A stretch of DNA of 64,000 nt, taken from Ypsolopha sequella. Taxonomy: Eukaryota > Arthropoda > Insecta > Lepidoptera > Ypsolophidae. The notes under the pieces are model-generated. The model was not told the DNA's origin. It did no database searches and worked only from the letters and a program-made list of their open reading frames with translations. Below, one piece after another: positions 36,316 to 47,749 of this stretch. Numbering within the stretch: position 1 is the first letter of the stretch; each line of letters starts with the position of its first letter. The stretch covers positions 124,001-188,000 of the forward strand of contig CAKOHE010000110.1 of NCBI GenBank assembly GCA_934047225.1, read 5' to 3'. The position numbers and the translations under genes were made by a program.

Positions 36316-36502
36316 CCAAACTCGAATATTTAAAGTAATTTGAATGACAAGTAAATACAAACCAGCTTATAAGAAAACATGTTAATGCAACTTTTTAAGT
36401 ACCTCAAATAAAGTCAAAAACAAAATACAAAAAAGTCTATGATTGTCATTTTGGGTTTTTATTTTTTTTAAAGGTGACAAATTTAAAGGTATGAACATGA
36501 AA

Positions 36503-36720
36503 AATTATTATTACATACGGCTTGAACACTCACGTGTGATTGTTGTTGACTATATGCAAACCGTTTCACCTAGTGCCCGTTTGACAACGACGGTGAACGC
36601 CGCGTCGTCGTCCTAAGAACGACACTCGCCTTGATAATGCCGAAATTGTATCGGTGAAACGGTTGGCATATAGTCAACAACAATCACACGTGAGTGTTCA
36701 AGCCGTATGTAATAATAATT
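36503..36720. mobile_element. 218-bp MITE with long perfect inverted repeats
   Basis: Both ends read ACATACGGCTTGAACACTCA then CGTGTGATTGTTGTTGACTA in inverted orientation, and the match extends to about 65 bp with two or three differences. The core is GC-richer and contains CGCCGCGTCGTCGTCC. TA stands at both ends just inside an AT-rich run, so the exact limits could move by some bases. Confidence 0.85.
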
Positions 36721-38200
36721 TAGTATGTCAGCTCACGCGAGTTTTAATAATATTATAGTATGAACATGCTTATTTATTTATATTATTATTTATTATTTTT
36801 GTATATTACAATATATATTTTGTATATTAAAATATATATTACAATGTATGTTTGGGTCTTTCATTTGTTTAAGTTTTTAGTATTTTAAATTTAATATTAA
36901 GTTTTAATTTTAAGTAATTCTTCGTTATTTAAGTTTTATTCGAAATAAAATGTAGGTATATACTTTATATGCGGGGTCATTTTTGAGCTCTAATCAGACT
37001 ATCAGACTTCTATGTTTTTTGCGTTCACTGGTGGCACCCCACTATAGGGCTAAACCTGCCTTAATCATAGAGTGTTTTTTTTACATATTATTTGATTTAT
37101 AATATTCCTATTGATTTTCACACGGTAAAATATAAACTCCAATAGCGTTCATTGTGTCTTTGTGTCGGCCAATCACGGCGGATCAAGTGTCCTCTTAGGT
37201 CCCAAAAAAAAATCAAATTTTCTCAAAGTTTGTAAATGAGTCAAGAATACCACGCCCTCTACTCATTATCGCTTCTGATTAGTCTCAGGCATCTACATAC
37301 TAATTCCTTGGGCTTAGGTATCAGTACATAATATCATGACGGGCTTTCTTTTTCTCATTTTTCGTGAAATTATGGTCGTAGATAAAGTATTTTGTGCAAC
37401 TGAACACAGTTAGACATTTTAACACTCGTGCAAATCCATTACGAAACGAACGACACACAAAATGTTACAGTTGCACATAATGCTATTTTAAACGTGAATG
37501 CATAACGGAACATGCGAAAAATGACAAATAATGGGGATGCCGTATCGCTTTTTTGTTCCCAATACTAGTGTGTTTTAATTATATATTTTGATCTACCTAT
37601 TTAAAAAACTGACTTTTTCTGTTAGATATAACTAAACTTATCTCTTTACCAAAACAATTTTTATTAAAAAATATCCCATAATAATTCAAATCAATAATTC
37701 GAAAAAATAATTCATATTATGAATGAAACACAATTTTTTTTAATGAAACACATTTAGTACCTTGTAACAAAAGCACACACATAAAATAAAACATCTGCCA
37801 AACCTAACGATTTGTGGGCAGAATAGCCACTGTTTTCTTACACACACCTACACAAAATAATATAATGAAAACAAAGAACTCAAAACATACTAGATACTAG
37901 ATATACATACTACTATGTACATACAATACGTAGTTTTCACCCTTTTTATTTATTAATTCCAAGCATTCAGATTAGGTACTATAAAACATTAAAAAAATTT
38001 TTGGAAGATCTAGGGTAATTTGGATAGATAATACATATTTATTTAGAATTAGACATTGATTTGTTCTATCACCATAATGATTATCTCTATTACAGACTTT
38101 GTAGTTTCTTTGCAGCTATCTTTCTAAAAAAAAAACTGTATGTAAATGTTGTGCAATTTTATGATTTTCAAGTTCAATAATCCTCTTTTCTCGGATCGCG
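36721..38200. other. AT-rich interval, no gene seen
   Basis: I see only AT-rich DNA with short TA-rich stretches (36770-36850). The 5' part of the next LINE begins somewhere near 38160-38220; its first base is not resolved. Confidence 0.5.
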
Positions 38201-38430
38201 CATTGTGTGCAAACGTGTATTCTGTTGTAATTTATAAAATCTCTTTAAAAATTCAAGAAACAAAAGTGTGCGTGTTCAAATTGTCCATTATAAACTGACA
38301 CCTATTAACGCAAGATCTACTCACAAGCGTGGCGTTGTAAATTGGTCACAAACAGTCAAGAGACCGCAATCACTTAAACTGTGAACTTCGAACATAAAAC
38401 ACATAAAAAAAAAATTACACTTACATAAAA

Positions 38431-39311
38431 ATGAGTTCTCCGCTAGCAATGGGTAAAACCAACTCGGAACCAGACTTGCCCTCAGCGACGAATGAAGAGG
38501 AATTCCCGAACTATGTCTCTCTTAGAGCCAAGAGGAAAAGATTGGTAAATACGTCAAGTGAAGATCTCTCTGAATTTAAACAGGAAATGAGAGAATTGTT
38601 CAAGGAATGGGCTACCCAAAATGATGACCAGATGAAAAAACTTTATCCAATACTACAAGGGATACAATCTAGCAACGCAAATATTGAAACATCAATATCC
38701 TTTCTCGCCCAGCAAAACGACGAACTAAAAAAAAAAAAGTCGAAATGTTGGAACAACAAGTAAAAAACAAGGATGAGCATATTGTCATACTTGAAGACAA
38801 AATAGAAGACATAACGCGTGGGACTCGAAATAAAAGCCTGGAAATAAAAAACATCCCCATGGAGCAAAAAGAAACTAAAGAAGGTCTTATTAAAATGGTT
38901 GAAAACTTGTCCCACGGATTAAATCTCGACTTTGATAGATCACATATCTCGGACATTTTCAAAGCGAAAACCAACACTGATAGAAAAACAATAATTGTAG
39001 AATTTACTTCATCAATCACCAAGGAATCTATTTTGAAGAGTGCCAAGACTTACAATTATAAAAACAAGCAAAATAAATTGAGTGCAAAACATCTTGGAAT
39101 CTTGAAGAACCCGGATGAACCTATCTTTATTTCGGAGCACTTAACCCAAAAAGCTTCAAGGCTCTACTTCCTGGCCAGAGAATTGAAGCGTACGGAAAAT
39201 TACAAATACTGCTGGACTTCTTTCGGTCGGGTGTACATAAGAAAACAAGATGACTCTCCAATTATCATGCTTAAAACCGAAAATCAAATTCATAAATTAA
39301 AGAATGACTGA
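38431..39311 (+). pseudogene. LINE ORF1 with FP-like C-terminal domain, frame broken at an A12 run
   Basis: The first frame starts at ATG 38431 (MSSPLAMGKTNSEPDL) and runs to a stop at 38761-38763. It is rich in Glu/Lys, with a likely coiled coil. The second frame (188 codons from 38745) holds more coiled coil (MLEQQVKNKDEHIVILEDKI). It ends with ISEHLTQKASRLYFLAREL and YKYCWTSFGRVYIRKQDDSP, which resembles the C-terminal domain of baculovirus FP protein, a domain often seen in insect LINE ORF1. The frames meet at twelve A bases (38729-38740); the loss of two or gain of one A would join them. ORF1 proteins bind the element RNA. This could be decay, a base-calling error or slippage. Confidence 0.85.
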
Positions 39312-39594
39312 CTAGATTCAGGTAAATTTATAAAGTTTGTAAAACATACATTGTTAAGATCTAATATATATAATACTTCTTATATACATATTATAACTAA
39401 TATTTATATTTGGCATTACATTACTTATCATTATCAATATATTAACACTAATTATCGTAAAACATCTGACACAGATAGAATTTTTCAGACATATACTATA
39501 TTACGCGTGTGTGTACTCATGCATAAACATATAAAACATAGCAAAAACAGACATTTTGTAACGAATATTATACACTGTCACTTAAAAATCCAAA

Positions 39595-42561
39595 ATGAGT
39601 AAAAGTCATACAACTCTTTTGCAAGAATTAGATAACTTTACCAATATCACTGCCTATAAATGTTCTATCGATTTCTTTAATAAAAACATCTCAAACAATT
39701 TACTACTCTCTATTATTACTCAAAATATTAGAAGCGTCCATAATGATTCAAATTTGGACGACTTAGACGCAAATATCGCCTTACTAAACCTTAATATCGA
39801 TGTTATTGTTTTGACCGAATGTCGAATAAACCTTGATAAACCTCTACCTCAAAAGTCGAATTATTTAACTTACAACACTACAAAAAAGGTTAACCAAAAT
39901 GATGGCGTTGTAGTCTTTGTAAGAAATTCAATCAAACACAGGGTGCAAGAAATTACTTTAGATGGAGCCTCCTGTCTTGAAATCTCATTTTCAAACTACT
40001 CTGAGAAAGAGACTCTAATTTGTATTTATCGTCCGCCAGAAGGAAAAAATCCTAAAAATTTTATAAATTCATTAGATAAATATCTCAAATCACCTCATCT
40101 TAGAGCAAATGTAATATTAACAGGAGACATAAATATAAATATTCTTGACGGAAATAATGATAAATATTCCGACACATATTTAGACATGTTAGCATCACAC
40201 AGGCTCCTGCCTGGGCACAGATTTGATACGAGAATCAATAGTTGTTTAGATCACATTATCACTAATCTAGATTCTACCAGATTTAAAGCATCTATAGGTG
40301 TCTTAGATACTGCAGTTACTGATCACAGAATGACAGCTATTTATTTGTATCATACAACAAAATCTTATTCGGCTTCTAAAACCAAGTCAATAACAAATTA
40401 CGACGAAGCATTGAAAACATTTAAATTGAAATGTGACTCTCAGTTACTACTTATACAAGACCCGAATACGCTCACTGACAAACTCATAAATTTAATCACG
40501 GACGCTTTACAAACTAATACTAAAATAGTAAAAATTTCATGTAACAAGAGAATTATCAAACCCTGGATAACCCCAGGTGTGCTAAACTGTATAAAAAATA
40601 GGAATAACCTGCAAAAAAAGCTGCGACTAGATGAACATAATGAAATCCTAAAAATAACGTACCGTCGCTATCGTAATTACTGTAATAACCTCATAAAAAA
40701 ATTAAAGATACAACATGAAAGGCAGTTACTTAACAATTCAAAATCAAACAATAAATCTTTATGGAACTCTATAAAAAATATAACTAATTTAAATAAACAG
40801 AAACTTAGCAACATAGAACTTGCAAAGTTAAAATCCACGCCCTTAGAATCAGCAAATTATGCAAATGATTATTTTAATAATGTTGGTAGATTATTGGCAA
40901 ATCAAATTACTACAGACTCTGAATCTCTTAATAGTTATCTCGAAAAGCTCCCCGTACAAGTAAATAGTATTGGATTTATAGAACCGGATTGTGCAGAAGT
41001 AGAAATCATAATAAATAACTTTAAATCAGAATCAGCATCCGGTTACGATAATATTCCAATAAAATTTATAAAAATGGCTAAACATGACCTGGTTCCCATA
41101 ATAACACAAATTTGTACTTTATCACTTAATTTAGGCGTATTTCCTAACGCACTTAAACGGTCTATCATACATCCAGTGCACAAGGGTGGGCCCAAAGACG
41201 ATATCAATAATTATCGTCCCATCTCAGTACTTCCAGTTGTCTCCAAAATCCTGGAAAAAATTATAAATAACCGTCTGTTCAAATACTTAAATAAATATGG
41301 TATACTTTCTAAATCACAGTACGGTTTCCGTGAAGGTATTAGTACAGAAGATGCTATTAAAGACCTAACGCAAAATGTAACTGAACTGCTTGATAACAAA
41401 AAAAAGGCCCTATGTATTTTCTTGGATTTGAAAAAAGCGTTCGATACCGTCTCTGTACCCATCCTTCTGCGCAAACTGGAAAAAATCGGTATTAGGGGTT
41501 CATTCCTGGATTTAATTACTGATTACCTTCAGGACCGCACTCAACGCGTAAAGATTAGTAATGAGATTTTTAGTTCTGACGAGTCCACTAATAACTTCGG
41601 TATTCCCCAGGGCAGTGTCCTTGGACCGACACTTTTTTTAATTTATATTAACGACCTTACAAACCTAAATCTCTCAAATGGCCGAGTCTTTTCTTACGCC
41701 GACGACACTGCCCTGCTCTTCCATGCAAATAGCTGGCCTGAAGCTTTTGCTAAGGCAGATTTAGGACTTAGCACGGTGTTAAAATGGCTACAATTTAATC
41801 TTTTGTCACTTAACTTAAGCAAAACAAATTACATTACTTTTTCTATACGGAACTCTTTACAACCAGACAAAGAACTGAAAATAACAGGTCATACTTGTGA
41901 TATGAATCAACCCTTAAATTGTAACTGTTCAAAAATAGAGAGACTTCATTCCACAAAATATCTAGGAATAATCATTGACAAACACCTATCATGGTACCCT
42001 CAGTTGGAACTAGTTGCTAACCGAGCCAGGAAAATGATCTGGATGTTTATACGCCTTCGATACGTCTGTGACATGACACTTATAAGGCATATTTACATAA
42101 CATTAGTGCAGTCCATTCTTCTTTATTGCATTAGTATATGGGGAGGCACTTTTAAAACTAAATTTATAAGTATTGAACGTGCACAGAGAAAAATACTAAA
42201 AATAATGCTTCGCAAAAATAAATTATATACTACAACGAAACTTTATCAAGATTCAGATCTTTTGTCAGTCAGAAAATTATATATTTTACAATGTTTATTA
42301 AAAATTCATAAGAACACAGTAATTGATAAAATAATTCTTAACAAACGAAATCCCAGCTCAGTTGTAAAAACAAAAAATAAAAAAACAAAATTTGCCTGTA
42401 AGCAATTCGATAATCAATCTGTTAGATTATACAATAAAATAAATAAAACTCTAAAAATCTACCCAATGACCTTAAATGAATGTAAACATTCTGTTACCAA
42501 GTGGCTAAAAACCCTAAACTATCATGAAACCGAAAACCTTTTAACACAACAACTACAATAA
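39595..42561 (+). CDS. LINE ORF2: endonuclease and reverse transcriptase
   Basis: An intact 988-codon frame. The endonuclease (about 38-255) begins SIITQNIRSVHND and carries LTECR, LTGDINININIL-like residues at 175-183 (TGDIN), and TDHRM at 242-246. The reverse transcriptase carries NNYRPISVLPVVSKILEK, FLDLKKAFDTV, FGIPQGSVLGPTLFLIYI and the catalytic SYADDTALL, with YADD at 701-704. It ends with IWGGTF and an R-x-Q-R-K-I-L-type segment. All expected catalytic motifs are present and no stop interrupts it, so the enzyme is probably active or recently so. ATG 39595 is the first in frame and lies 283 bp after ORF1. Confidence 0.94.
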   Translation: MSKSHTTLLQELDNFTNITAYKCSIDFFNKNISNNLLLSIITQNIRSVHNDSNLDDLDANIALLNLNIDVIVLTECRINLDKPLPQKSNYLTYNTTKKVNQNDGVVVFVRNSIKHRVQEITLDGASCLEISFSNYSEKETLICIYRPPEGKNPKNFINSLDKYLKSPHLRANVILTGDININILDGNNDKYSDTYLDMLASHRLLPGHRFDTRINSCLDHIITNLDSTRFKASIGVLDTAVTDHRMTAIYLYHTTKSYSASKTKSITNYDEALKTFKLKCDSQLLLIQDPNTLTDKLINLITDALQTNTKIVKISCNKRIIKPWITPGVLNCIKNRNNLQKKLRLDEHNEILKITYRRYRNYCNNLIKKLKIQHERQLLNNSKSNNKSLWNSIKNITNLNKQKLSNIELAKLKSTPLESANYANDYFNNVGRLLANQITTDSESLNSYLEKLPVQVNSIGFIEPDCAEVEIIINNFKSESASGYDNIPIKFIKMAKHDLVPIITQICTLSLNLGVFPNALKRSIIHPVHKGGPKDDINNYRPISVLPVVSKILEKIINNRLFKYLNKYGILSKSQYGFREGISTEDAIKDLTQNVTELLDNKKKALCIFLDLKKAFDTVSVPILLRKLEKIGIRGSFLDLITDYLQDRTQRVKISNEIFSSDESTNNFGIPQGSVLGPTLFLIYINDLTNLNLSNGRVFSYADDTALLFHANSWPEAFAKADLGLSTVLKWLQFNLLSLNLSKTNYITFSIRNSLQPDKELKITGHTCDMNQPLNCNCSKIERLHSTKYLGIIIDKHLSWYPQLELVANRARKMIWMFIRLRYVCDMTLIRHIYITLVQSILLYCISIWGGTFKTKFISIERAQRKILKIMLRKNKLYTTTKLYQDSDLLSVRKLYILQCLLKIHKNTVIDKIILNKRNPSSVVKTKNKKTKFACKQFDNQSVRLYNKINKTLKIYPMTLNECKHSVTKWLKTLNYHETENLLTQQLQ

Positions 42562-42604
42562 TTTATACAACTTTAATCATCTCATCAAATATGTCAAATG
42601 TATA

Positions 42605-42605
<1 letters not shown>

Positions 42606-42661
<56 letters not shown>

Positions 42662-42682
42662 AAATATATATATATATATACC
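42606..42682. repeat. TA microsatellite in the LINE 3' region
   Basis: About 25 TA units, an A-rich break (TTAAAAAAAA), then about nine more TA units. Confidence 0.95.
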
Positions 42683-43938
42683 ATGATATTACATATTTAT
42701 GATACATATACTATACATATATGATACATATACTATACTATACACATACTATACATATTTATAATAAATTTATAGTTATATATACAACAATCGTATTTAT
42801 TTATATAATTTTTTTTTTAATAATAACTAAATTAACAAAAATAAATATTTGTAACCTACATCAAAAATTGGATGTACGTTGAGCAGCAATTTATAGATGC
42901 TAACTCGTGAAGTCTATAGTTTGTGTGTTTGCATCGTCCGTCCGATAACAAAGTTGTGCGACTCGAAACTGGCTTCCACTGTACAGGACATAGAACATAC
43001 TATCGCATGCCAATAAAAAATGAACTAGTTGCTGTTAAAGAAATGGTTGCTTAACTACCTACTGTACATCTTGCAAATAAAACAACAAGTATTCAATTAC
43101 CTACCGTATGTTTAAGTTTGTTCGCCGAGTTATATTTTATTTTTGATAAGGAAAATAAAACGTTAAGTAAGTAGGTTAATTATTAATATTGTACGTAGAT
43201 TAAGTATTCTTATAACAATCAATAGGAAAGAGCGGTCTCCCCTAATACAGGTTCTGCGAACTTAACAGGGGTGTCCAATAACCTGTAATTTCAATTTTTA
43301 CTTAATAAAGAAATTTTGAATTTTTGAATTTTGAATAACATATTTTATCTACACTCATATCGTAAAACCCTGATTATAATTATAAACTCGAAAATTATGC
43401 ATAATCAAAATTTTTTTACGAACGTCTCCAATACAGAAAAAAATCAAATAAAAGTACAGTTTTCGTGACAAAATAATGTTCTTAAATATTTTTTTCTGCT
43501 ATAAAAGTACAACTGTTATAAATTTATACAAAGACCATAACAAAAAAACAAGGACATAACTAAAAGACATTTACTCAAAAAATAAAACTTACTCAAAACT
43601 CAAATAAAGCTATTTCCGTGCCACAGCTTCTGCGAAAACCATGTTGACTACTCTACAGTATTTCGTATATATTTCCAGAAAGGAAGTCATTTAAAGAATA
43701 TTTTTTCAGTTATTTTGTGAACCACGGATAATATAATGATTAGTTGGTAATTTGAGTAATCAACATGGCTACTCTGCTTATAAATATAGGCCTTATAAAC
43801 TACTATATTACATATTATTTATGTATGTATATTGTGGTTATTAATAATCATAGGGGGTAAGTATATTAACATATTTTAGTGTACACGTATGTATGTCTAC
43901 TTTTTAATTATGATCCTATTTACTCATATCAATCCGGG

Positions 43939-44055
43939 TTTGCTGGAAGAAATCTCTTTTTGAGATAAACTCTTCTATATACATCATATATCTAAGTGCA
44001 TTGTGTAAATACTATGTTTTTTGTGTACAATAAAGAATATGAATATTAATATATT
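43939..44055 (+). mobile_element. LINE 3' end (stem-tail family), copy 1
   Basis: TTTGCTGGAAGAAATCTC begins a stem, ATCTC-TTTTT-GAGAT, followed by TGTGTACAATAAAGAATATG. Only the 3' end is present, so this is a strongly 5'-truncated insertion. Four other copies occur in this window. Confidence 0.75.
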
Positions 44056-44100
44056 CCTTATCGATCTTCAACCGGCACAGTGTATCAGTTGTTTATTATT

Positions 44101-44865
44101 TTAAATAGTATAAACAAACATGTGACATCTCACAGTTTCATTTCCAGAACAATCTATTTTTTTTACCTTCAAATCATCATACATTTCCCAATTCTGATTT
44201 CGTCTTAGACAGTAAGCCCTATAGTGACCCATGACTTTAATTTTTTTAGAGCCACCGAAACCCACTATTCCTCGCAAATAAAAGAGTTTATTGTGTATTG
44301 TTAAAATTGTTGGTATTGTATTTAATTTTACTGTACATTCTACTAACTTGTCTGGGTTAGATTCAACTACCTCTATGAATAAATGTGGTCCATTTATTTC
44401 TTTTTTTAAGTGACGGGTGCCATTGCACATGGGATATTTGGATATGGTTTCATCAAAGATGACGTTTCCCGTTTTATATTCTTCACATGTTTCATAACAA
44501 CAGGTATTTCGATCCGCACATGTTTTGACAACTTCTCCTAGAAGACCCATTACACCAAACTTTGATAGTTCAATGCTGATAGCATGGATTGGCATAATTT
44601 TTTCCGGAATTGGACAATCAGGGGATGTGCATACACTGTTATCTTGTCCCATCGGCATGCTTTGGGTCATTGCCGGTACCATCACAAATACATTGCTTTC
44701 CGCGTGAATTCTATTTATATTTGCGGAGGTGGTCGTTCTAAATTGGTCTTTTAAAATTTCCATCCTAAGTTTATAGACACTCACTATATGACGCTGGTTT
44801 TTAGTCATTTTTTGCATCATTTCTGATAATGGCCACGTGGTATGGCTTTCTTGGCAAATGTTGCT
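44101..44865 (-). pseudogene. Transposase-like protein, C-terminal ubiquitin-protease-like part
   Basis: This continues the 44866-47502 frame after one in-frame TAA: 15 codons, then a 239-codon stretch starting at a Met at 44820. It has paired cysteines (CTSPDC; CADRNTCCYETC; MCNGTRH). It ends with a His box, MGHYRAYCLRRNQNWEMYDD, which looks like the catalytic His and Asp region of C19 ubiquitin-specific proteases, preceded by LFYLRGIVGFG. The matching Cys box (SSNTCAFDTIFQIL) lies before the TAA. If read through, it would complete a protease domain at the end of the transposase. The peptidase assignment is inference from motifs. Confidence 0.75.
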
Positions 44866-47502
44866 TTAATTGTCACTATCTAAGTATCCCACACATAGTA
44901 TTTGGAATATTGTGTCGAATGCACATGTGTTAGATGATACATACGACTCTTTCCCAATTTTGATCGGTTTTAAAATTGATAAGTTCCCGTTTTTTAGAAG
45001 ACCTAATGAAGATGTACTTTTTTGATCAGCACACAGATCCTGTGCAGAAAAATTTGGATTGGGGTTTAAAAAGGTAGTTCGCCGTTTTGGCTGCTCTTTT
45101 TCTACCAAGCCACGCCAATTTTCGTGCGCACTGTTAGCCACTCGGGCCTGAATCTGGTTATCGGTCAACTTAAAACATAAAATACACGTTCGACCCGGCT
45201 TATCTAATATCATAACAGAGCATTCTGGCTGAGCGTGAACAGAAATACCACATACACAACAATATTCTGTATTTGTGAAATTATTATTCTCACACTCTGT
45301 ACATTTTGACATTTGCGGTTGAAGCGCGTTCATTTTTTCATTTAATTGAACTAAATCAGTCAAATTATCGTTATAAATTGACTCCGTTTCATCACCGTAG
45401 ACAACTGACTTAACCGAGTCTTCAGTTATTGAAAAAAAATCATCTAGATCAATTACTTTTTCATCAGTAGCTAGGATGGCTGCGTCATCAACTTCAACTA
45501 ATTCCTGGACTCTTGAGTTTTCTATTTTTAACGTGCCATCTAATGCTTTAATATAAAGCATTAGAAAGTCATCAACGCGAGCTGGAATATTTATGTGCTG
45601 ACACACCCTATGTTTGATGTCATTAAATTGTCCCTCTAATGCTGTGCTACTAGCTGTGAATTCACCATATCCATAACTAGGCACCATTATGGCAGACCAA
45701 GTTGGCAGCAAGTAGCAAATATTTACAATATTTTCAACAACATCAGGTAGATATTGTTGATTTCCCCTGTTTCCTTCTTTGCCAATTATCTTATGGGTAA
45801 CTTCATGTTTTATCTCCTCAGCCCATGTTTTAAAATCATGTCCAAGTTTATCATAAGAAGGTGGGATGTCTTCTTTCACATTATGGTGGTCTTCTGAGTG
45901 AAATGTACAGTCTTTGTTATTTTGGTCATCATTCACTGAGATTCGTGCCTGAAGGTAGATTTTACTTTCTTCACAGGGAACAGATACACCTATTGTACTT
46001 TGGCCTACAGTTTCACTTAAGGCGACTGTGAAGACGTGCCCTAAAAGAGTTTTCACTTCCGATATTGCTGTGGACTGTAATACTAGAGCCATCGCCCGTA
46101 GGTAGAAATAACGAGTCCGTTTCAGTTTTCCTCGTAGCGAGGAAAAACTTGCAAAAAGTTTCATGGTATGGGCTACATCATTCCTTAAGAAAGTTGTTGG
46201 AAGGTTCGGTATTTTCTCATATGAACATCTGTCTATCTTTAAAATTTTTGCACATTCGTGGAGGTATTGGGCCAAAGATGGTATTTGAGCAAATGCTTGT
46301 AAACATGCATTCATCAAAGCAAGGGACATATCCACAACTACTTCTTTAGGTATAGCTTCTCCATCATTCAGCCAACGAACAATCCAATGACGTATAGTCT
46401 CCGTATCGTGGCGTTCAGATATCATTCCGGACACTGGAAACTGCATTTTTGATTTTTGGTCGTTGATAGCAATTTCATATACCATGAGAGGGCCTGAGTT
46501 TTCCCCATTTGGACGCAGCAAACGTTTGACCATTTCGCCACTTGCATCAATGCTGACTCTGGAGCAGGTTTCACGAATGCAGTATTGTCTTTCGGCGTGA
46601 ACTTGGGCATTACTCCAAAAATGTACACAAAATTTATCATTTTGTACGTCCTTAATGGACCCATTATAAAGGGAAGTATATTTTGCTATACAAAGTGAAT
46701 CGATTGGATCTGCAGCATATCTACTTTTTTTTAACTTTTCTGACTTTGCTTGCTGTAAGACACTGAGTGACGGCAAAGTTGTTGGTTCTTTTTCACCTAG
46801 TTTCATGAGCTCTGATGCCATTTCTCTACGAAGTAAACTTGGTGCAATGTGGTTGTCAACCATTTTATTTGCAGCAGATATACGCGCAACTCCTCGAAGT
46901 TGTCGTTTTTTTACAGGCCCCTTTTCTGAACAAAACCATTGACCCTTATACGTACATGAAATCAGTACGCGACTTCCTAAAACAGGCTCCTTTACTATTT
47001 CTCCTTCCAAAACTGATGAACATTCAGAACAAGAAGCTGATACTCGTGTAAAAGGAATCGTGTTTGTTATTTTCACGCCGTTATACTTTAATTTGCACGA
47101 AAATTGCGTCTGCGCAACAAAATGTGCGTGAATAATGTCTGTCCATGCACCTCGTTTTAACATCTTGTAGGTTCTTTCATATTTTTTATTTCCTTTAATG
47201 GTCGTATAAATCACTTCCTCAGGTGCAATGGATAACCATTCTTCAGCCGATAAGGTTATCGTAATGGATTTTTCTAATATTTCAGTTTCTTTACTATTTC
47301 TTTCATATTCTGAAGCGTCATCGTCTGTTTCATTTTCTAAATCATAAGATGGATTATTATCAGTACCTGATGTCAAATGTTTTTTTTTGTCGATTCCTAA
47401 GATAGCCTGAAGACCGTAGCGGTTTAATTTCGTTATGGTATGGAATGATTTTGAATTTATTTTGTATAAATGTCTTTTAATTCCTGACTCAACTTTTCCC
47501 AT
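44866..47502 (-). pseudogene. Large DDE transposase-like protein with zinc cluster
   Basis: The frame has 878 codons from an ATG at 47502 that is probably not the true start. SKSFHTITKLNRYGLQAILG lies near the N-terminus. A cysteine region at about 136-191 (ASCSECSSV, then QWFCSE) may bind metal. A DDE-like core follows: D319 in VSIDASGEMVKRL, D391 in EVVVDMSLALMNACLQAF, and E623 in TASSTALEGQFNDIKHRV. Its layout recalls MULE-type enzymes. A Cys-rich cluster (CTECEN at 734, CCVCG, CILC at 773-776) is followed by a ubiquitin-protease-like Cys box with C860. The frame stops at TAA 44866-44868, and the rest continues in the same frame. The superfamily is not settled and no terminal inverted repeats were found. 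It could be a decayed autonomous transposon or a captured gene. Confidence 0.75.
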
Positions 47503-47624
47503 ACTTCGTGGCAGCGGGGAACAATGTCACCGTATTCATTGATAATTTGGTCCCGGTGAGCCAAAAACTTGTCCTGAATTTCTTGTATCGGGGCATTTGG
47601 AGGGCGACCAGGATGTAAATGTTT
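47457..47624 (-). pseudogene. Upstream coding piece of the transposase-like gene, other frame
   Basis: In a different minus frame, KHLHPGRPPNAPIQEIQDKF runs to EVWEKLSQELKDIYTK and a stop at 47457-47459. It overlaps the start of the 878-codon frame. An A-rich spot near 47463 is the likely frameshift. Just upstream, a pyrimidine-rich tract ends in AG at 47625-47626 (TTTACAATTTTCAG), a good splice acceptor, so an earlier exon may lie further right. That exon was not identified. Confidence 0.55.
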
Positions 47625-47749
47625 CTGAAAATTGTAAATAACCTATATTTTCTATCTGTTTGTCAGTTTGTCTGAAGCAACCAAAAAGAGAGTGATCGAA
47701 TTGGCAGCTCCAGAAATTAACAAAGTGCTAGGCAGTCATCATTCATTAC

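Larger units (their letters stand above)
38200..43338 (+). mobile_element. Nearly complete CR1/Jockey-group LINE
   Basis: A plus-strand LINE has a 5' leader (about 38200-38430), ORF1 (38431-39311, one frameshift), ORF2 (39595-42561, intact) and a 3' region. The 3' region holds a TA microsatellite, a stem-forming CCCCTAATACAGG...CAGGGG (about 43238-43271) and a TTTTGAA-type repeat tail (43313-43336) after AATAAAG. Assigning the 43.2-43.3 kb tail to this element is inference from orientation and spacing. Confidence 0.85.
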
